DNA of 64,000 nucleotides from Aquatica leii (Eukaryota > Arthropoda > Insecta > Coleoptera > Lampyridae). The notes under the pieces were generated by a model. It made no database searches, was not told the origin of the DNA, and worked only from the letters and a program-made list of their open reading frames with translations. Every line of letters starts with the position of its first letter. Position 1 is the stretch's first letter. The position numbers and the translations under genes are program-made. Below are positions 1 to 11,448 of this stretch, one piece after another. The stretch spans positions 125,110,895 to 125,174,894 of the forward strand of contig CM069434.1 in assembly GCA_035610365.1 (NCBI GenBank), in the 5' to 3' direction.

Positions 1-985
1 AATATTTGATATTACCATTGTCTTACTTTTCAGCACATTTAATTTTAATTTGTTTGTTTGTAACCAATTTGCAATAATTTCTAATTCTGAGTTTAGCTTT
101 ATAATAGCTGAATGTACATTTTTATTAGTAATTGATACCAGGGTATCGTCCGCAAACAAATTAATATTACAGCACTTAAGGTTAAGTTCTAAATCATTAA
201 TATAAATTAAGAAAAGCAATGGGCCTAAGACTGATCCTTGAGGTACACCTAAATTATTTTGAATTGGAATAGATTCGTAATTTTGGTACGTAGTGGTCTG
301 AGTACGAGATTCCAAGTAAGTTTCGAACCATTGAAGTTCGGTGCTTCTTATTCCATATTGGTAAAGTTTATTTATAAGTCTTCCTCTGTCGATAGTTTCA
401 AAGGCTCTTTATAGTCTAAAAACACTGCTACTACACTATTACCCTCGTCAATTTCGGATTTCCATTTTGTTAGCACGAGATTTAATGCCGTTTCACACGA
501 GTGTTTACTTCGAAAACCCGATTGATTTTCACTAATTATATTATTTTGTTCTAGAAAGCACTGTAATTGTTCCTTAACAACTGATTCTAGTATTTGTTCG
601 TACACTGGTAAAATATTGATAGGTCGAAATTCTTCGCATCTTTTTGTATTTTTAATTTTAGGCTTTGGTATGACTTTGGATTGCTTCCAACAATTAGGAA
701 ATTTTCCACTTATTAAAGATTTGTTTATTAGGTCTACCATTGCATTACCAATTTCTGGCAATGCATCTGTAATAACTTGTTTTGTAATGTGATCCGTTCC
801 TCCTTTTCTCTTAATATTACTTATGATTTTCTTCAGATCCGATAAATTAACTTGCTTAAATTTGAAATTAATGATTGGTTTTAATATTGGGGCCTCTTTG
901 AAGTTTGCTGGGGGCTGGATTATACTATTATTTATTTGCATAATGCTGCTTACAAAATATTCGTTAAATTTATTTGATATAAAAA
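1..985 (-). pseudogene. 5'-truncated LINE (Jockey-like) reverse transcriptase
   Basis: On the minus strand the sequence reads as the core of a non-LTR retrotransposon reverse transcriptase. Readable motifs are a FNEYF segment near 960-985, the RPI palm entry motif near 620-640, the QSGFR and A.FLDYK motifs (440-540), then after a break a VPQGS-GP block (about 213-250) and the catalytic FADD (about 142-157). A single-base deletion near 400 splits the domain into two frames, so this copy is dead. Homology starts abruptly at about 985, right beside a Polinton integrase fragment, which fits the usual 5' truncation of a LINE insertion. The 3' end lies outside the window. Clade assignment to Jockey or a relative is by motif feel only. 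Confidence 0.85.
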
Positions 986-992
986 AGCGAAA

Positions 993-1109
993 TACCACGA
1001 CGTTTACCTCATCGAGAAAGTATTGAAACGCAAAGCAGGCAGAGCGTTTGTAAAATGGCTAGGATTTCCCGAGAAAACTTGGATTAACATCGATGACATT
1101 GTTTTGTAA
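993..1109 (+). pseudogene. Polinton integrase, C-terminal chromodomain only
   Basis: This 38-codon open tail ends in TAA at 1107 and reads as a chromodomain: a Y.IEKVL strand, a basic turn, then FVKWLGF and a terminal TWI..DDI. The IEKVL and VKW.GF motifs match the chromodomain at the end of Polinton (and chromovirus) integrases. The catalytic core is missing because the LINE begins immediately to the left. Its position tail-to-tail with the polymerase gene supports assignment to the Polinton rather than to a gypsy element. Confidence 0.72.
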
Positions 1110-1220
1110 CTTATAATTTACAATTATTATTATATCGTTGTAGTATACTTATAAATAAAAATAATAAAGCAGAAAAAAAATTTTTAGTTTATTTTATTTT
1201 CAATTACACTTTAATAAATA

Positions 1221-1225
<5 letters not shown>

Positions 1226-1257
<32 letters not shown>
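1226..1257. repeat. (TG)n microsatellite
   Basis: A run of TG dinucleotides of about 32 bp lies in the gap between the convergent integrase and polymerase genes. The rest of the 1110-1396 gap holds no gene. Confidence 0.95.
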
Positions 1258-1260
<3 letters not shown>

Positions 1261-1396
1261 ACATGCATGTGTGTCTACATATAATAGCTAAATATAAAAC
1301 TATGTTGAGAATAATCAATCATAATATCAATTAAAGTTAAGTTACATATAATGATAATGATAGTAACGATTTAAGATATACATACATACTTGTATT

Positions 1397-3712
1397 TTAA
1401 CATTCTAGCGAATAATGACCCCAAGCGAGTGTATTTACACCATCAGATTGCATATAGCGTTTATCATCGTTCCCAGTTAAAGCGATTTTATTTTGTTTAA
1501 CAGAAAAAATATCATGTTTAGATGATCTAATCGATCGTTGTTCTCTCAACAGCGTGATATTTTCTTTAACACAATTTAGATAATCTTCAAAAGAAATTGT
1601 ATTGCGTACCACATTATCAAGAACACCTTTAGCCTTCTTAACAGTTTTAAACATGCTGTTGCTGTTGCTACTGTTGTCGTTATTTGTGCTATTATTATAT
1701 TGTACTTTGAAACTATATAATTTTGATTTTATTCCAACAAATTCAGACATAATTTTTCCAAAATTCTCATCTTTCATCAACCCTAATACTTTTTTATTTA
1801 ATCCCGATATGCCGAAAATATTATCTTCATCATAATCACTCGTATCAAACATGTGAGTATCTGTTCTTATAGAATCGTAAATATTGTTATGATATAAATT
1901 GTAGATTAAACTGTCCGTATCGGTGTATAGCAATCGGCAATTTTGATACCCAAATTTTTTCAACATGTATTCATAATGAAATTGATATAGATAAATTTTG
2001 GATATGTCTAGAATACACATGCCTACATAAATCGGTTTGTTAAACATAATTTCAGTTTTATTCATTTCGATTGCAACTGTATTGTTATCGAATATCGTGC
2101 GACTGTGAAAATTCGGTTGAGCGATGTAATGCTCAGCGCCATAACGACCATGCCAACGATTAACAAATTTTACAATTTTATGTTTACGAACGTTTTCCAT
2201 TGTCTTACCGAAAACAGCGTTATTTAACAGTTTGTATAGATTCTTTTCAAAATCGTTAGATGACGACATCCGTAGACGTGTATTTAAATCTATGTAATTT
2301 TTTAACCAAGGACTCTGTTTAAACGCTAAAATGCGATAAACATGTTTTAATTGCATACCTAATCTTAAACATTGTTGTAAATTTTTATAGTGAATTATAT
2401 AACGTGATTTATCATGTAGGGTGGCTAATAGTTTTTTCTGCTTAGAGTTCGGCGGATGTTTATGTTCAGGACATAAAGGTAAATCGTTATGAGCATCGTG
2501 TATACAGGATGGATATTCTAAATCGACCTCTAACAAATAACCTATGTTCGAAACGTTATTAACATTATTTAAGTTGAATTTTGATATCTCATCGGCGTCG
2601 AGCCATTTAAAACCACCGTATGGTAGAAATTGACTCATTGCAATACCATAAAGATTATTTACATCAAAGTAAATTAAATATGAGTCTAAATCGTTAGGGT
2701 TGTAATCATCTAAATATTTGTTGTTTGCCTTACTATATTTTGTTGAACACTGAGATAAACCGCCTCGGATACCTCGTTCTACAAACATCAGAATATCTAT
2801 ATCGGATATAAGTTCTAATTCAATTCGAGTAAATTTAAGCATCGCATCCCATGTATACCCTGGAATGCTCACATAGTACGCCGGATCGAGTTTATATGTA
2901 CGCATGCACCCATGTCGAAAGTTTTCAAATACATCGGCTAACAGCAGTATATCCGTTTTTAAATAAAGATCGCTATATTCCGCTAAATTTAAAATGTTAA
3001 ATTCATGCCAAACCGTTTGCGCATGTAGATAATCCTCATCGGATATATGAGAGGCTGTTAAACTGTTGAAAAAATGTTTTTTCGCTGGTAATTTAGTTGT
3101 CGATGAGAGTTTATCATAATGATCTGTATAGTCATATGGATACACACCTTTCCGTTTAAGCAATTCAAATTGTTTAGAAAATACATTCGAAAATTGAGAC
3201 TTTACAATATGAAGCTGATCATTATCTAAATAAGATGATAATTTATCTAAAGAACTATTCATGAATCTAAACGAATCTATAAACTTAAATTTAATATTGT
3301 TATCGAAAGCAACGGTAAAGGAAATGTAACGTTCTTTGTTTAATGGTAATAGGCATATCTTTTGTTTACACTTTTTAACAAGGGTTCTAATAAATAAATG
3401 TGCATCATAATTGGAAATTGAATGAAATACAACCGGTATCGTTTTATCGCATTTGAAATTTAAATTACAGCTGTTATGCGCCGCCCCGCGAAAATTGCCG
3501 GAAAAGTGACAGTGATCTCTAACTTTTATATCATCATTTCTAAACGGTTTCTCACATATGTGACAATATGTAGCAAGATTAAAATTTAAAATTTCATTAT
3601 ATGATAACGGTTTCATCGGTACAACTTGATTGAAATATTTTTCAGAAAACGCAGCAGATATCGCGATTAATTCGTCTGTAAACCAATTTTCACAGTCGAG
3701 TCCTCTAAACAT
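1397..3712 (-). CDS. Protein-primed family B DNA polymerase, polymerase half (Polinton)
   Basis: This 771-codon open frame holds the polymerase half of a Polinton PolB. In order it shows a C2H2/HNH-like zinc motif of the endonuclease VII type (CHIC...RDHCH..G.FRGAAH..CN, residues about 50-85), a segment around Y.KTDILLLADVFENFR, palm motif A (YFDVNNLYG), motif B (KLLNNAVFG) and motif C (YTDTDSL). The catalytic aspartates of motifs A and C are all present. Recognisable sequence continues a short way upstream of the ATG to about 3775, but there the frame is broken and the first proofreading exonuclease motif is missing. The function would be replication of the element's linear DNA from a terminal protein. 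The long intact frame contrasts with the decay around it. Confidence 0.92.
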   Translation of the reverse strand: MFRGLDCENWFTDELIAISAAFSEKYFNQVVPMKPLSYNEILNFNLATYCHICEKPFRNDDIKVRDHCHFSGNFRGAAHNSCNLNFKCDKTIPVVFHSISNYDAHLFIRTLVKKCKQKICLLPLNKERYISFTVAFDNNIKFKFIDSFRFMNSSLDKLSSYLDNDQLHIVKSQFSNVFSKQFELLKRKGVYPYDYTDHYDKLSSTTKLPAKKHFFNSLTASHISDEDYLHAQTVWHEFNILNLAEYSDLYLKTDILLLADVFENFRHGCMRTYKLDPAYYVSIPGYTWDAMLKFTRIELELISDIDILMFVERGIRGGLSQCSTKYSKANNKYLDDYNPNDLDSYLIYFDVNNLYGIAMSQFLPYGGFKWLDADEISKFNLNNVNNVSNIGYLLEVDLEYPSCIHDAHNDLPLCPEHKHPPNSKQKKLLATLHDKSRYIIHYKNLQQCLRLGMQLKHVYRILAFKQSPWLKNYIDLNTRLRMSSSNDFEKNLYKLLNNAVFGKTMENVRKHKIVKFVNRWHGRYGAEHYIAQPNFHSRTIFDNNTVAIEMNKTEIMFNKPIYVGMCILDISKIYLYQFHYEYMLKKFGYQNCRLLYTDTDSLIYNLYHNNIYDSIRTDTHMFDTSDYDEDNIFGISGLNKKVLGLMKDENFGKIMSEFVGIKSKLYSFKVQYNNSTNNDNSSNSNSMFKTVKKAKGVLDNVVRNTISFEDYLNCVKENITLLREQRSIRSSKHDIFSVKQNKIALTGNDDKRYMQSDGVNTLAWGHYSLEC

Positions 3713-3759
3713 TTTAAAATATGATAAGGAATTATCAAAAGTACAATGTAAATAATAGC

Positions 3760-5265
3760 CTACACTAAACCATAAATAATAAACGGTACTGGCATCTGAT
3801 GGGCAAAATTTTTAAATTTTACAACAGTTCCCGCTTGAGGAAGTGTTATTTTACATGTATTCAAGTTTTTACAATCTACAATGTGTTGATTTAAATGTAT
3901 TTCCGAATAAAAATAATGCAAACATCGATCGCAAATGTGAATTTTACGATTACTTTTAGTTAATTGTGATTTGACAAGTCGCGATAATTTTTTTATATAA
4001 CAAAAATGGTATTTTACAGATGAACACTTACTTAAATTACTAGCATCATGGTCAATATCCATATTAACGTCTTCTTCTTCTTCTTCTTCTTCTTCTTCTT
4101 CTTCTTCTTCTTCTTCTTCTTCTTCTTCTCCCCCTTCAATATCGTTCTGACCGTCTTCTACTTCTTCTTCTTCAATATATTTTTCTTGAATCATCAATAA
4201 ATTGACATGGTGTCGCTTGTGGTTAGCTGAGAGATATGTAGGAAGTGTCACATAACGAGTTTTTTTCTTTAAAGATAACGTATATACATTTATGGAAATG
4301 TTGGGGTTTTGACGTTCAAATTTGGGGATTTGATTTAAGGTCATGGGAAACTGAATACCTTTTAAATTTAATTTTTCGGCGTAGTAAGGGTACTTTGTTA
4401 CACGATTGATATGATTATTCTTCTTCTTACCACTACTATTCGTCGGTGGATATAATGCAGCCATAATTGACCATGCAAAACAAGCCTCATCGTTATTATG
4501 CACATTGATAACTGCATGTTTTGCTTTAATTTCGATGGGTAGCTCGATGTATGAGGAGGCGTGAAACAGATATCCACAACTGTTAATGTTTACCATGAGT
4601 GAAATAATTTTATGTAGAGCCCATCCCGATGCCTCTTCTCGAAACTCTTCTAACTTTTTTAAAATGTTAACTATAATACTGTCTTGAAACCATTTTTCTA
4701 AATTATTTTTATTCAATATTTGATCTTGTAAAAGTTGAGAATTTTTCGTATTGAAGTACTTGAAATCGTAAGTATGGGTAGATCCGTTTATAGTTTTGAC
4801 AAACTCGCCACATAACACTGCATTTACTTTTAAACATTTATTTTTGAAAAGTAAAACTTTGATACGTCTTGAGAAAGCTAAGAAGCAATCGTGTAAGAAT
4901 GTTTCCAAACGTTTATGCGTTAAATTAATGCAAAGTCCACTTCGAAGACGTCCTTTAAAAGCCGATTGAACGCTTAACCAACGGATACGATCTGATCTGT
5001 TGCTTTTTTGATTTTCACGCCTAAGCACTTGATTCGTCTGTATAGTAACACTAGATCCTGTTTTATTTTTATTTTTAATCTTAATTTTGTTTTTTTTGTT
5101 TATCAACAGTTGAGCCAGTAGAAGTCTGTATGTTTTCAAATGACCTATTGTTGTCTCTATACGTTTTCTACAGCCGATATTATTATTATTTAGGAACACA
5201 TGCTTTTTATTTAAACGGTTTAAAAAACGCACAATTTTGTCAATTTGTTGTTGAAACGTCTTCAC
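3760..5265 (-). pseudogene. Polinton PolB, N-terminal half
   Basis: This 501-codon frame is the N-terminal region of the same polymerase. Its last 100 residues carry the pattern HFCYIKKLSRL followed by a C..C...F....L..H...C zinc finger, which precedes the exonuclease domain in Polinton polymerases. It stops just after VPFIIY, where the DxE exonuclease motif should start. Residues of motif I and their flank are missing, and the following frame resumes at a GYY..CTFDNSL block. A glutamate run encoded by a (CTT)n tract at about 4069-4130 is microsatellite-derived. A further 5' extension in another frame (to 5431) suggests one more frameshift near 5250. Confidence 0.82.
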
Positions 5266-5431
5266 ATATCCAATACGAAATGAGTTTTTTTTTTAACTGT
5301 TTCAATAAATTGTATACATGTTTTATCTTTTCTAACGCATTATCGGAATGACTAATTATAGACTCACCGTCATCGGTATCATTATCGTTATTTAAACTCG
5401 GATTCATTGTGTGTAATACTTGAACACGCAC
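5240..5431 (-). pseudogene. Possible true N-terminus of the Polinton PolB, frameshifted
   Basis: A 63-codon frame overlaps the start of the 3760-5265 frame and ends beside it. It reads acidic then lysine-rich (DNDTDDGE..., LKQLKKK) with no recognisable domain. Its position directly upstream and its overlap suggest that it is the original start of the polymerase displaced by an indel in the poly-T/A tract near 5282-5292. It may equally be chance coding. Confidence 0.35.
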
Positions 5432-5474
5432 AATGTATACTTAAAACACATGTACACGCTTTTTTGATGTTACA

Positions 5475-5855
5475 TTATTCGTCTTGACACACACGCACGC
5501 GCACGCACACACTTTGATTTATTTGTTTTAGAATTTTAGTCGTAAGTAAACTCGACGAGTTGGATCGTGTACCCCGAATCAGTTTTTTTTCGCCTTTTCT
5601 AATTATTTTTAACGCTTTTCCGCCTTCGCAAATTTCTTTCACATTCAAATCCGTAAAAGCGTCGCTTAGTCGTTTAGGAAGGAAGACTACCCCTATATCT
5701 AGATCTAAAAGTATGGTGCGCCCATACTTCCCATTAATAATTTTCAAGTTGTTGATGGATAATTTTTTATTAATCGGCAAATCTTTAAGTGCCACTCGTT
5801 CACCACCATTAAATTCAGCTGTTATTTTATTGACTTTAGCCGGATTGAAAGCCAT
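5475..5855 (-). CDS. Small conserved Polinton-associated protein, OB-fold-like
   Basis: A 126-codon frame begins MAFNPAKV. It has a middle block with KYGRTILLDLD..VVFLPKRLSDAF and a charged end. The KYG...L......FLPKR signature recurs, as far as I recall, in small proteins encoded beside PolB in arthropod Polintons and related elements. The alternation of short strands would suit an OB-fold single-stranded DNA-binding protein. That role is inference. The gene reads the same way as PolB and lies about 40 bp upstream of its probable start, so the two may share a transcript. The frame is intact up to a TC-rich simple stretch at its 3' end. Confidence 0.6.
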   Translation of the reverse strand: MAFNPAKVNKITAEFNGGERVALKDLPINKKLSINNLKIINGKYGRTILLDLDIGVVFLPKRLSDAFTDLNVKEICEGGKALKIIRKGEKKLIRGTRSNSSSLLTTKILKQINQSVCVRVRVCQDE

Positions 5856-5989
5856 TTTGAACTAGTAATGGAGGTTTAAATACACATGCACCTCTCTTAT
5901 ATATAAAGCATGAAACATGCGTACTGGAAAATGTAGGCGTGTTCTACTATATCTCAAGCTATAAAATGGCGCGATGTATTAAAAGATTT

Positions 5990-8520
5990 TTTTATACAAC
6001 CCTCCTAAATAACCCATATAAATAACATGCACTCGATTGTTCATTTTTTTTTTTTTATTATTATTTTTATAGAACTTTATGTTTTTTTTTCGCAATAGAT
6101 GTACTATTCAATCGGGGTTCATTAATTGCATGCGATTCAAGCTATAAAATAAATTTATATCTTGTCAATTTCTATAAGCAATTCTTTATACGCAATTTAA
6201 GTAACAGATGTATAAATTGTATACACTCGATTGTTCATTTTTTATTATTTCTATAATAGTTTCATACAATTTAATACAATTTATAGTATTCTATTTTTAT
6301 ATACCATTATTATGCAATAGATGTACTATTCAATCGAACTCCATTCATTGCATCCAGGTTCAGGCTATAAAAATAAATTTATATATTCATTGTTCAACAT
6401 TTTTTTATTATGTTTCTTTACAATTTATTACAAAATTCATAGTATTCGAATTTTTTTTATATAACATTCAATCAAACCTCATTAATTGCATACGTATTCA
6501 AGCTATAAAATAAATTTATATGTTGGCAATTTCTATAAGCAATTCTTTATACAGCTATTTAAATAACAGATGTATAATTGGTTGTTCAAAAAGCATTTTT
6601 TTTATCTGTTACAAAATATTGATTTATATAAACAGGTGTTAGACGTCAGCGAGTATTGATTTTTTATAACAATGCTTTACAATTCGCAGTATTGATTTTT
6701 TTTTATAACAGTGTTTTCTATATTATACCTACCGTTTACGATATAAATGTAGAATCACAAAATTTATAAAAAATAAGTACAAATTAAAAAGTTTCACTAT
6801 GAAAAGTATTACTCTTTAATTCTAATTAAAAGGTTGTTTTACCAACATGAATTTTTTAAAAATTAGTTTGCATATTCTTCCAAGCCTCCTGTTATACACA
6901 AAATATGAATTTTATATAAGCAGGTTTTAAACATCGACGAGTATTGATTTTTATAATAATGTAACTATTCACACACACTCCACCCCTCGCAGCTTCTAAG
7001 ACATCGCTCTAGTATCGATTTTATGACACCGTTCAGTAGATATCCGTTACAAAATATTAATTTTATATAAACAGGTGTTAGACATTCGCGAGTATTGATT
7101 TTTTTATAACAATGCTTTAGAATTCACAGTATTGATTTTTTTTATAACAATGTTTTCTATACCCATTAATTGCATACGGATTCAAAGCTATAAAATAAAT
7201 TTATATATTGATTGTTCAAAAAGCATTTTTTTTTTGTATCTGTTACAATATATTGATTTATATAAACAGGTGTTAGGCATCAGCGAGTATTGATTTTTTT
7301 TTTATAAGAATGCTTTAGAAACCGTTCAGTAGATATCCGTTACAAAATATTGATTTTATATAAACAGGTGTTAGACATCCGCGAGTATTGATTTTTTTAT
7401 AACAATGCTTTAGAATTCACAGTATTGATTTTTTTTATAACAGTGTTTTCTATATCCCATTAATTGCATACGTATTCAAGTTATAAAATAAATTTATATA
7501 TTGATTGTTCAAAAGCATTTTTTTTATCCGTTACAAAAATATTGATTTATATAAACAGGTGTTAGACATCGGCGAGTATTGATTTTTATAAGAATGCTTT
7601 AGAATTTGCAGTATTGATTTTTTTTTTATAACAGTGTTTTCTATACTCATTAATTGAATACGTATTCAAGCTATAAAATAAATTTATATATTGGTTGTTC
7701 AAAAAAGCATTTTTTTATCCGTTACAAAATATTGATTTTATATAAACAGGTGTTAGGCATCGGCGAGTATTGATTTTTATAACAATGCTTTACAATTTGC
7801 AGTATCGATTTTTTTTTATAACAGTGTTTTCTATACTATACCTACCGTTTACGATATAAATGTAAAACCACAAAATTAATAAAAAATAAGTACAAATTAA
7901 AAAAGTTTTAGTATGAAAAGTACATGCTATTACTCTTTAATTTATAAGAATGCTTTAGAATTTGCAGTATTGATTTTTTTATTTATAACAATGTTTTCTA
8001 TACTCATTAATTGAATACGTATTCAAGCTATAAAAATAAATTAATATATTGGTTGTTCAAAAAGCATTTTTTTTTATCCGTTACAAAATATTGATTTATA
8101 TAAACAGGTGTTAGACATCGGCGAGTATTGATTTTTATAACAATGCTTTACAATTCGCAGTATTGATTTTTTTATAACAGTGTTTTCTATATTATACTTA
8201 TCGTTTACGATATAAATGTAGAATCGCAAAATTAATAAAAAATAAGTACAAGTTAAAAGATTCACTATGAAAAGTACATGCTATTACTCTTTAATTCTAA
8301 TTAAAAGGTTGTTTTTACCAACATAAATTTTTAAATTTAGTTTGCATATTCTTTCAAGCCTCCTGTTATGCACAAAATATCAATTTATATAAGCAAGTTT
8401 TAGACATCGACGAGTATTGATTTTTATAACAATGCAACTATTCACACACACTCCACCCCCTCGCAGTTTTATGAAACATGGCCCCAGCATCCATTTTATG
8501 ACACCCGTTCGGTACACCAC
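5990..8520. repeat. A+T-rich tandem and higher-order repeat field
   Basis: No gene is visible. A core unit containing AAACAGGTGTTAGACATC and then GCGAGTATTGATTTTTATAA recurs at about 6629, 7072, 7265, 7362, 7551, 7746 and 8104, with diverged versions near 6917 and 8391. A second element containing CAAGCTATAAAATAAATTTA recurs near 6131, 6359, 6489, 7186, 7467, 7669 and 8023. A larger block of about 400 bp is repeated almost intact at 6592-6995 and 8064-8466, each ending in a CACACACTCCACCCC tract. The field starts just beyond the Polinton small gene, so it could be Polinton-flanking satellite or degenerated terminal repeat. Confidence 0.85.
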
Positions 8521-8733
8521 ATTTATTCAACAGACACACCCATTACACACGTGCCATACAAAACTACACAATACACGCGATTAACAATTATACATTGACA
8601 CACCCACATTCTAATTACATACAATACAGACAATACTTTACTCACACGACACACACCCATTCCACTACTGCTAAATACCACACATTTACAATCACCCTTC
8701 CCCAACATCACACTTGGGGGCGGGCACCACATT

Positions 8734-8789
8734 ACAAAATGGACGCTGACAAACATGGCCGACAAAATGGACGCTGACAAACATGGCCG
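8734..8789. repeat. 28-bp tandem duplication
   Basis: Two perfect adjacent copies of a 28-bp unit containing AAAATGGACGCTGACAAACA. The preceding 8521-8733 is CA-rich low-complexity sequence with overlapping but unconvincing short frames on both strands. Confidence 0.9.
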
Positions 8790-8824
8790 ACTACTTCAGG
8801 TAACACAACCCTTTCACTACAACA

Positions 8825-9009
8825 CATGCTGCAAGTCAGGTGATTCTCAAGCGGTCTTAAACGCACAACCCATGCTGCAAGTCTGGTCATTCTCAACTGG
8901 TCTTAAACGCACAAACCATGCTGCAAGTCAGGTCATTCTCAAGTGGTCTTAAACGCACAACCCATACTGCTGCAAGTCGGGTCATTCTGAAGTGGTGCTG
9001 AACGCACTT
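8825..9009. repeat. 46-bp minisatellite, four copies
   Basis: Units begin with CATGCTGCAAGTCAGG at 8825, 8871, 8917 and (as CATACTGCTGCAAG) 8963, a constant 46-bp step. Each unit ends in a GGTCTTAAACGCACAA-like segment. The last copy is the most diverged. Confidence 0.92.
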
Positions 9010-9719
9010 AGGTCCTCTACTTACCATATCTAACCAAGGTCTGGCTAAATTTCTGTTAGTTCCATTTTTGCTCTAACATTTATTGTAATTAGAAAATTGT
9101 CTCTATTATCCGAAAGCCCGCAACCACGACAAAGTCAGCATAAGAATGACAGTCAACGGACGTGAATCTCAATTGTTCGACCTTTCCTCGCCTAATATAC
9201 GTGTGAGCACAATTTTAGTTATCTGAGCTTTAAGAATGTGACATTCGGTCTAAAAAGATTTCAATGTGTCAAATAAAGTTAAATGTTTTGGAGATTTTGT
9301 TGCTTGCTTTTTGTTTCTTACCGTACATCGCTTCGAAAAAAGAACCTAAGTGTTATTAGCACAACCCCAAATTTTCCCTAATACCAGGCTTAAAATAAAG
9401 CTTCAATTTAATAAAGTAAATTAAACTAGACGATCACACGCCACTATAATAATCTACACAGGTAAGAGAATTTTAGTCATTGCTTGAACTTGAAAAAGTT
9501 TCAACATAAATACATTGATTACATATTTTCTTTTCATTGCATTTCAAAATTATTATCTTGTCCGCAAGATGTCGTCAAAAATAAAACGGTGCGTCACACT
9601 ACCTGTCCACTACATTGTGTCAATACGGCAGATCTTTCAGTAACACACGAAAGTCGACTTTACAGTATCAAGCGACATGACCGATATGGCACAAAATCGT
9701 TAATCTAACTAAGAAACCA
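9010..9719. other. Intergenic, nothing recognised
   Basis: I see no domain, repeat or RNA gene here. A 74-codon frame at 9484-9708 has no recognisable features and is probably chance. Confidence 0.6.
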
Positions 9720-9866
9720 TAAAGGTGCGATTCCGATCCACGCGGCAGACGGCATTACTTTGCAGTATTAATTTGTACTGCCGCACGACAGGTCGTGATT
9801 TGTTTTGACGCGTAGCTGCAGACGGCACTTCCGTACAAAACAGTACTGCCGTTGAAGTTCAACATT

Positions 9867-11401
9867 ATGGACGTGTCGACAAACGAAGAAATCGAAAATT
9901 TTATTAATTTAGTGTCTAAACATCTGTGTTTATTTGATTGCAAAAATCCTAATTATAAAGATGCACGTATTAAAGAAAATATTTGGAAAGAGATCGCTCA
10001 AGAGCTCAATAAAACGAGTAAGTATATTTATATTATTTATTAAAACGTATCACTATTCTGTACGATTTACAATACTTATTTGCCCAGATACTTTACCTAC
10101 TTGGGAACAAAACAAATCTTTTAATTTGTCTCGAATCACTGAACCTCCGGCATTAGCAAAACCACTAGTACTCGCCATTCTGATCATATTATGAGATGGT
10201 ATTTCTTCTTCGTCGCGGTGATATCTTGGAATCTGCTGGTTTTCAAGATAACCATCTCGTAATATGTTGTGCAAGCAACAGGCAGACATTATTAAGTCGT
10301 CACAAGTTTCAGGTAAAATTGGTATGGGTATGTAAAATACTCGAAAAACTTGAGATAATAAGCCGAAGGCGTTTTCGACTACTCGTCGAGCACGACTTAG
10401 CCTATAGTTAAAAATATCTTTTTGGTTATCATGTCTTGCAATTCTCTGAGAATATGGCTTCATCATAAATGTATCAAGAGCAAAAGCTTTGTCTCCAATT
10501 AAGAAATGTGGTAAAATATCATTTGTTCCTGGTACATTTTTTGGTTCCGGAAAATTAAAAGTATTGTTCTGTATTTTCTTTCCCATTTCTGACTTTTTAA
10601 ATATATTGCTGTCACCTTCTTTTTCATATCACTCTACATCAATTGCAATAAATTTGTAGTTTGAGTTAACTATTGCTAGTAACACTATAGAGAAATACTC
10701 TTTATAGTTGAAGAAAAGAGATCCAGTGTGCTGTGGTGATTTTATACGAATATGCTTGCCATCGATACTTCCGACGCAATTTGGCATGTTCCATTTTTCC
10801 CAAAATTCTGTTTCAATTTTTTGAAAATCATTTTTAGTAGGAAGAGGCATCCAAATTGGAACAAGTTTTAGTTTAAGTAAATGTAATACTTGTTTTACTA
10901 TTCTCGATATATAATGACCTTGATATACGATAGTGAAATGCTAAGGAAGCAAAACTTTCTCCTGTAGCTATGAATCTGAAACAAAACCACTACGTTTTAA
11001 TATTTACATTACAGGTGAAAACTGTAAAAAAACAGTGGAAGACAATACGCGATGGATATATGCGTTTTAAAAGAAAAAATAAACTTCCCACTGGATAAGA
11101 AGCTCCAAAAAGCAATCGCACGAAATGGAACTTATACAGATTATTGTCTTTCTTAGATAACGTTTCGCAGGAAAGGCCTTCTACTAGTAGTAGTATCATC
11201 ACAAAACAAGGCTGAAGAGTCCGCAGAGTCGGAAAAGAATAACATCCAGCAAGACACTGATGCCACTCTTTCTGAAGCTAATACGCAGCAAGGGAATGCT
11301 ATCATGAACACTGAACGTAATATACCTGCTCCTTCTACTGCAATTAACCAACAAAAAATAAACAAAAAACGCCCTCGAAGCAGTAGAGATGATATTTTAT
11401 C

Positions 11402-11448
<47 letters not shown>

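Larger units (their letters stand above)
993..5900. mobile_element. Polinton/Maverick remnant (integrase end, PolB, small protein)
   Basis: An integrase C-terminal chromodomain reading rightward (993-1109) faces a protein-primed family B DNA polymerase reading leftward (1397-5431), and a small conserved protein (5475-5855) lies upstream of the polymerase. This pairing is characteristic of Polintons and the related adinto-like viruses integrated in animal genomes. No capsid, protease or packaging ATPase gene was found, and no terminal inverted repeats could be assigned. The left side was overwritten by a LINE. The right side passes into an A+T-rich repeat field. Confidence 0.85.

Noticed and set aside
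4069..4150. Glutamate run as a functional acidic domain of PolB
   Set aside because: It is a (CTT)n microsatellite expansion in a decaying gene.
8523..8780. Overlapping 60-85-codon frames on both strands
   Set aside because: CA/GT-rich low-complexity sequence and a 28-bp duplication create them.
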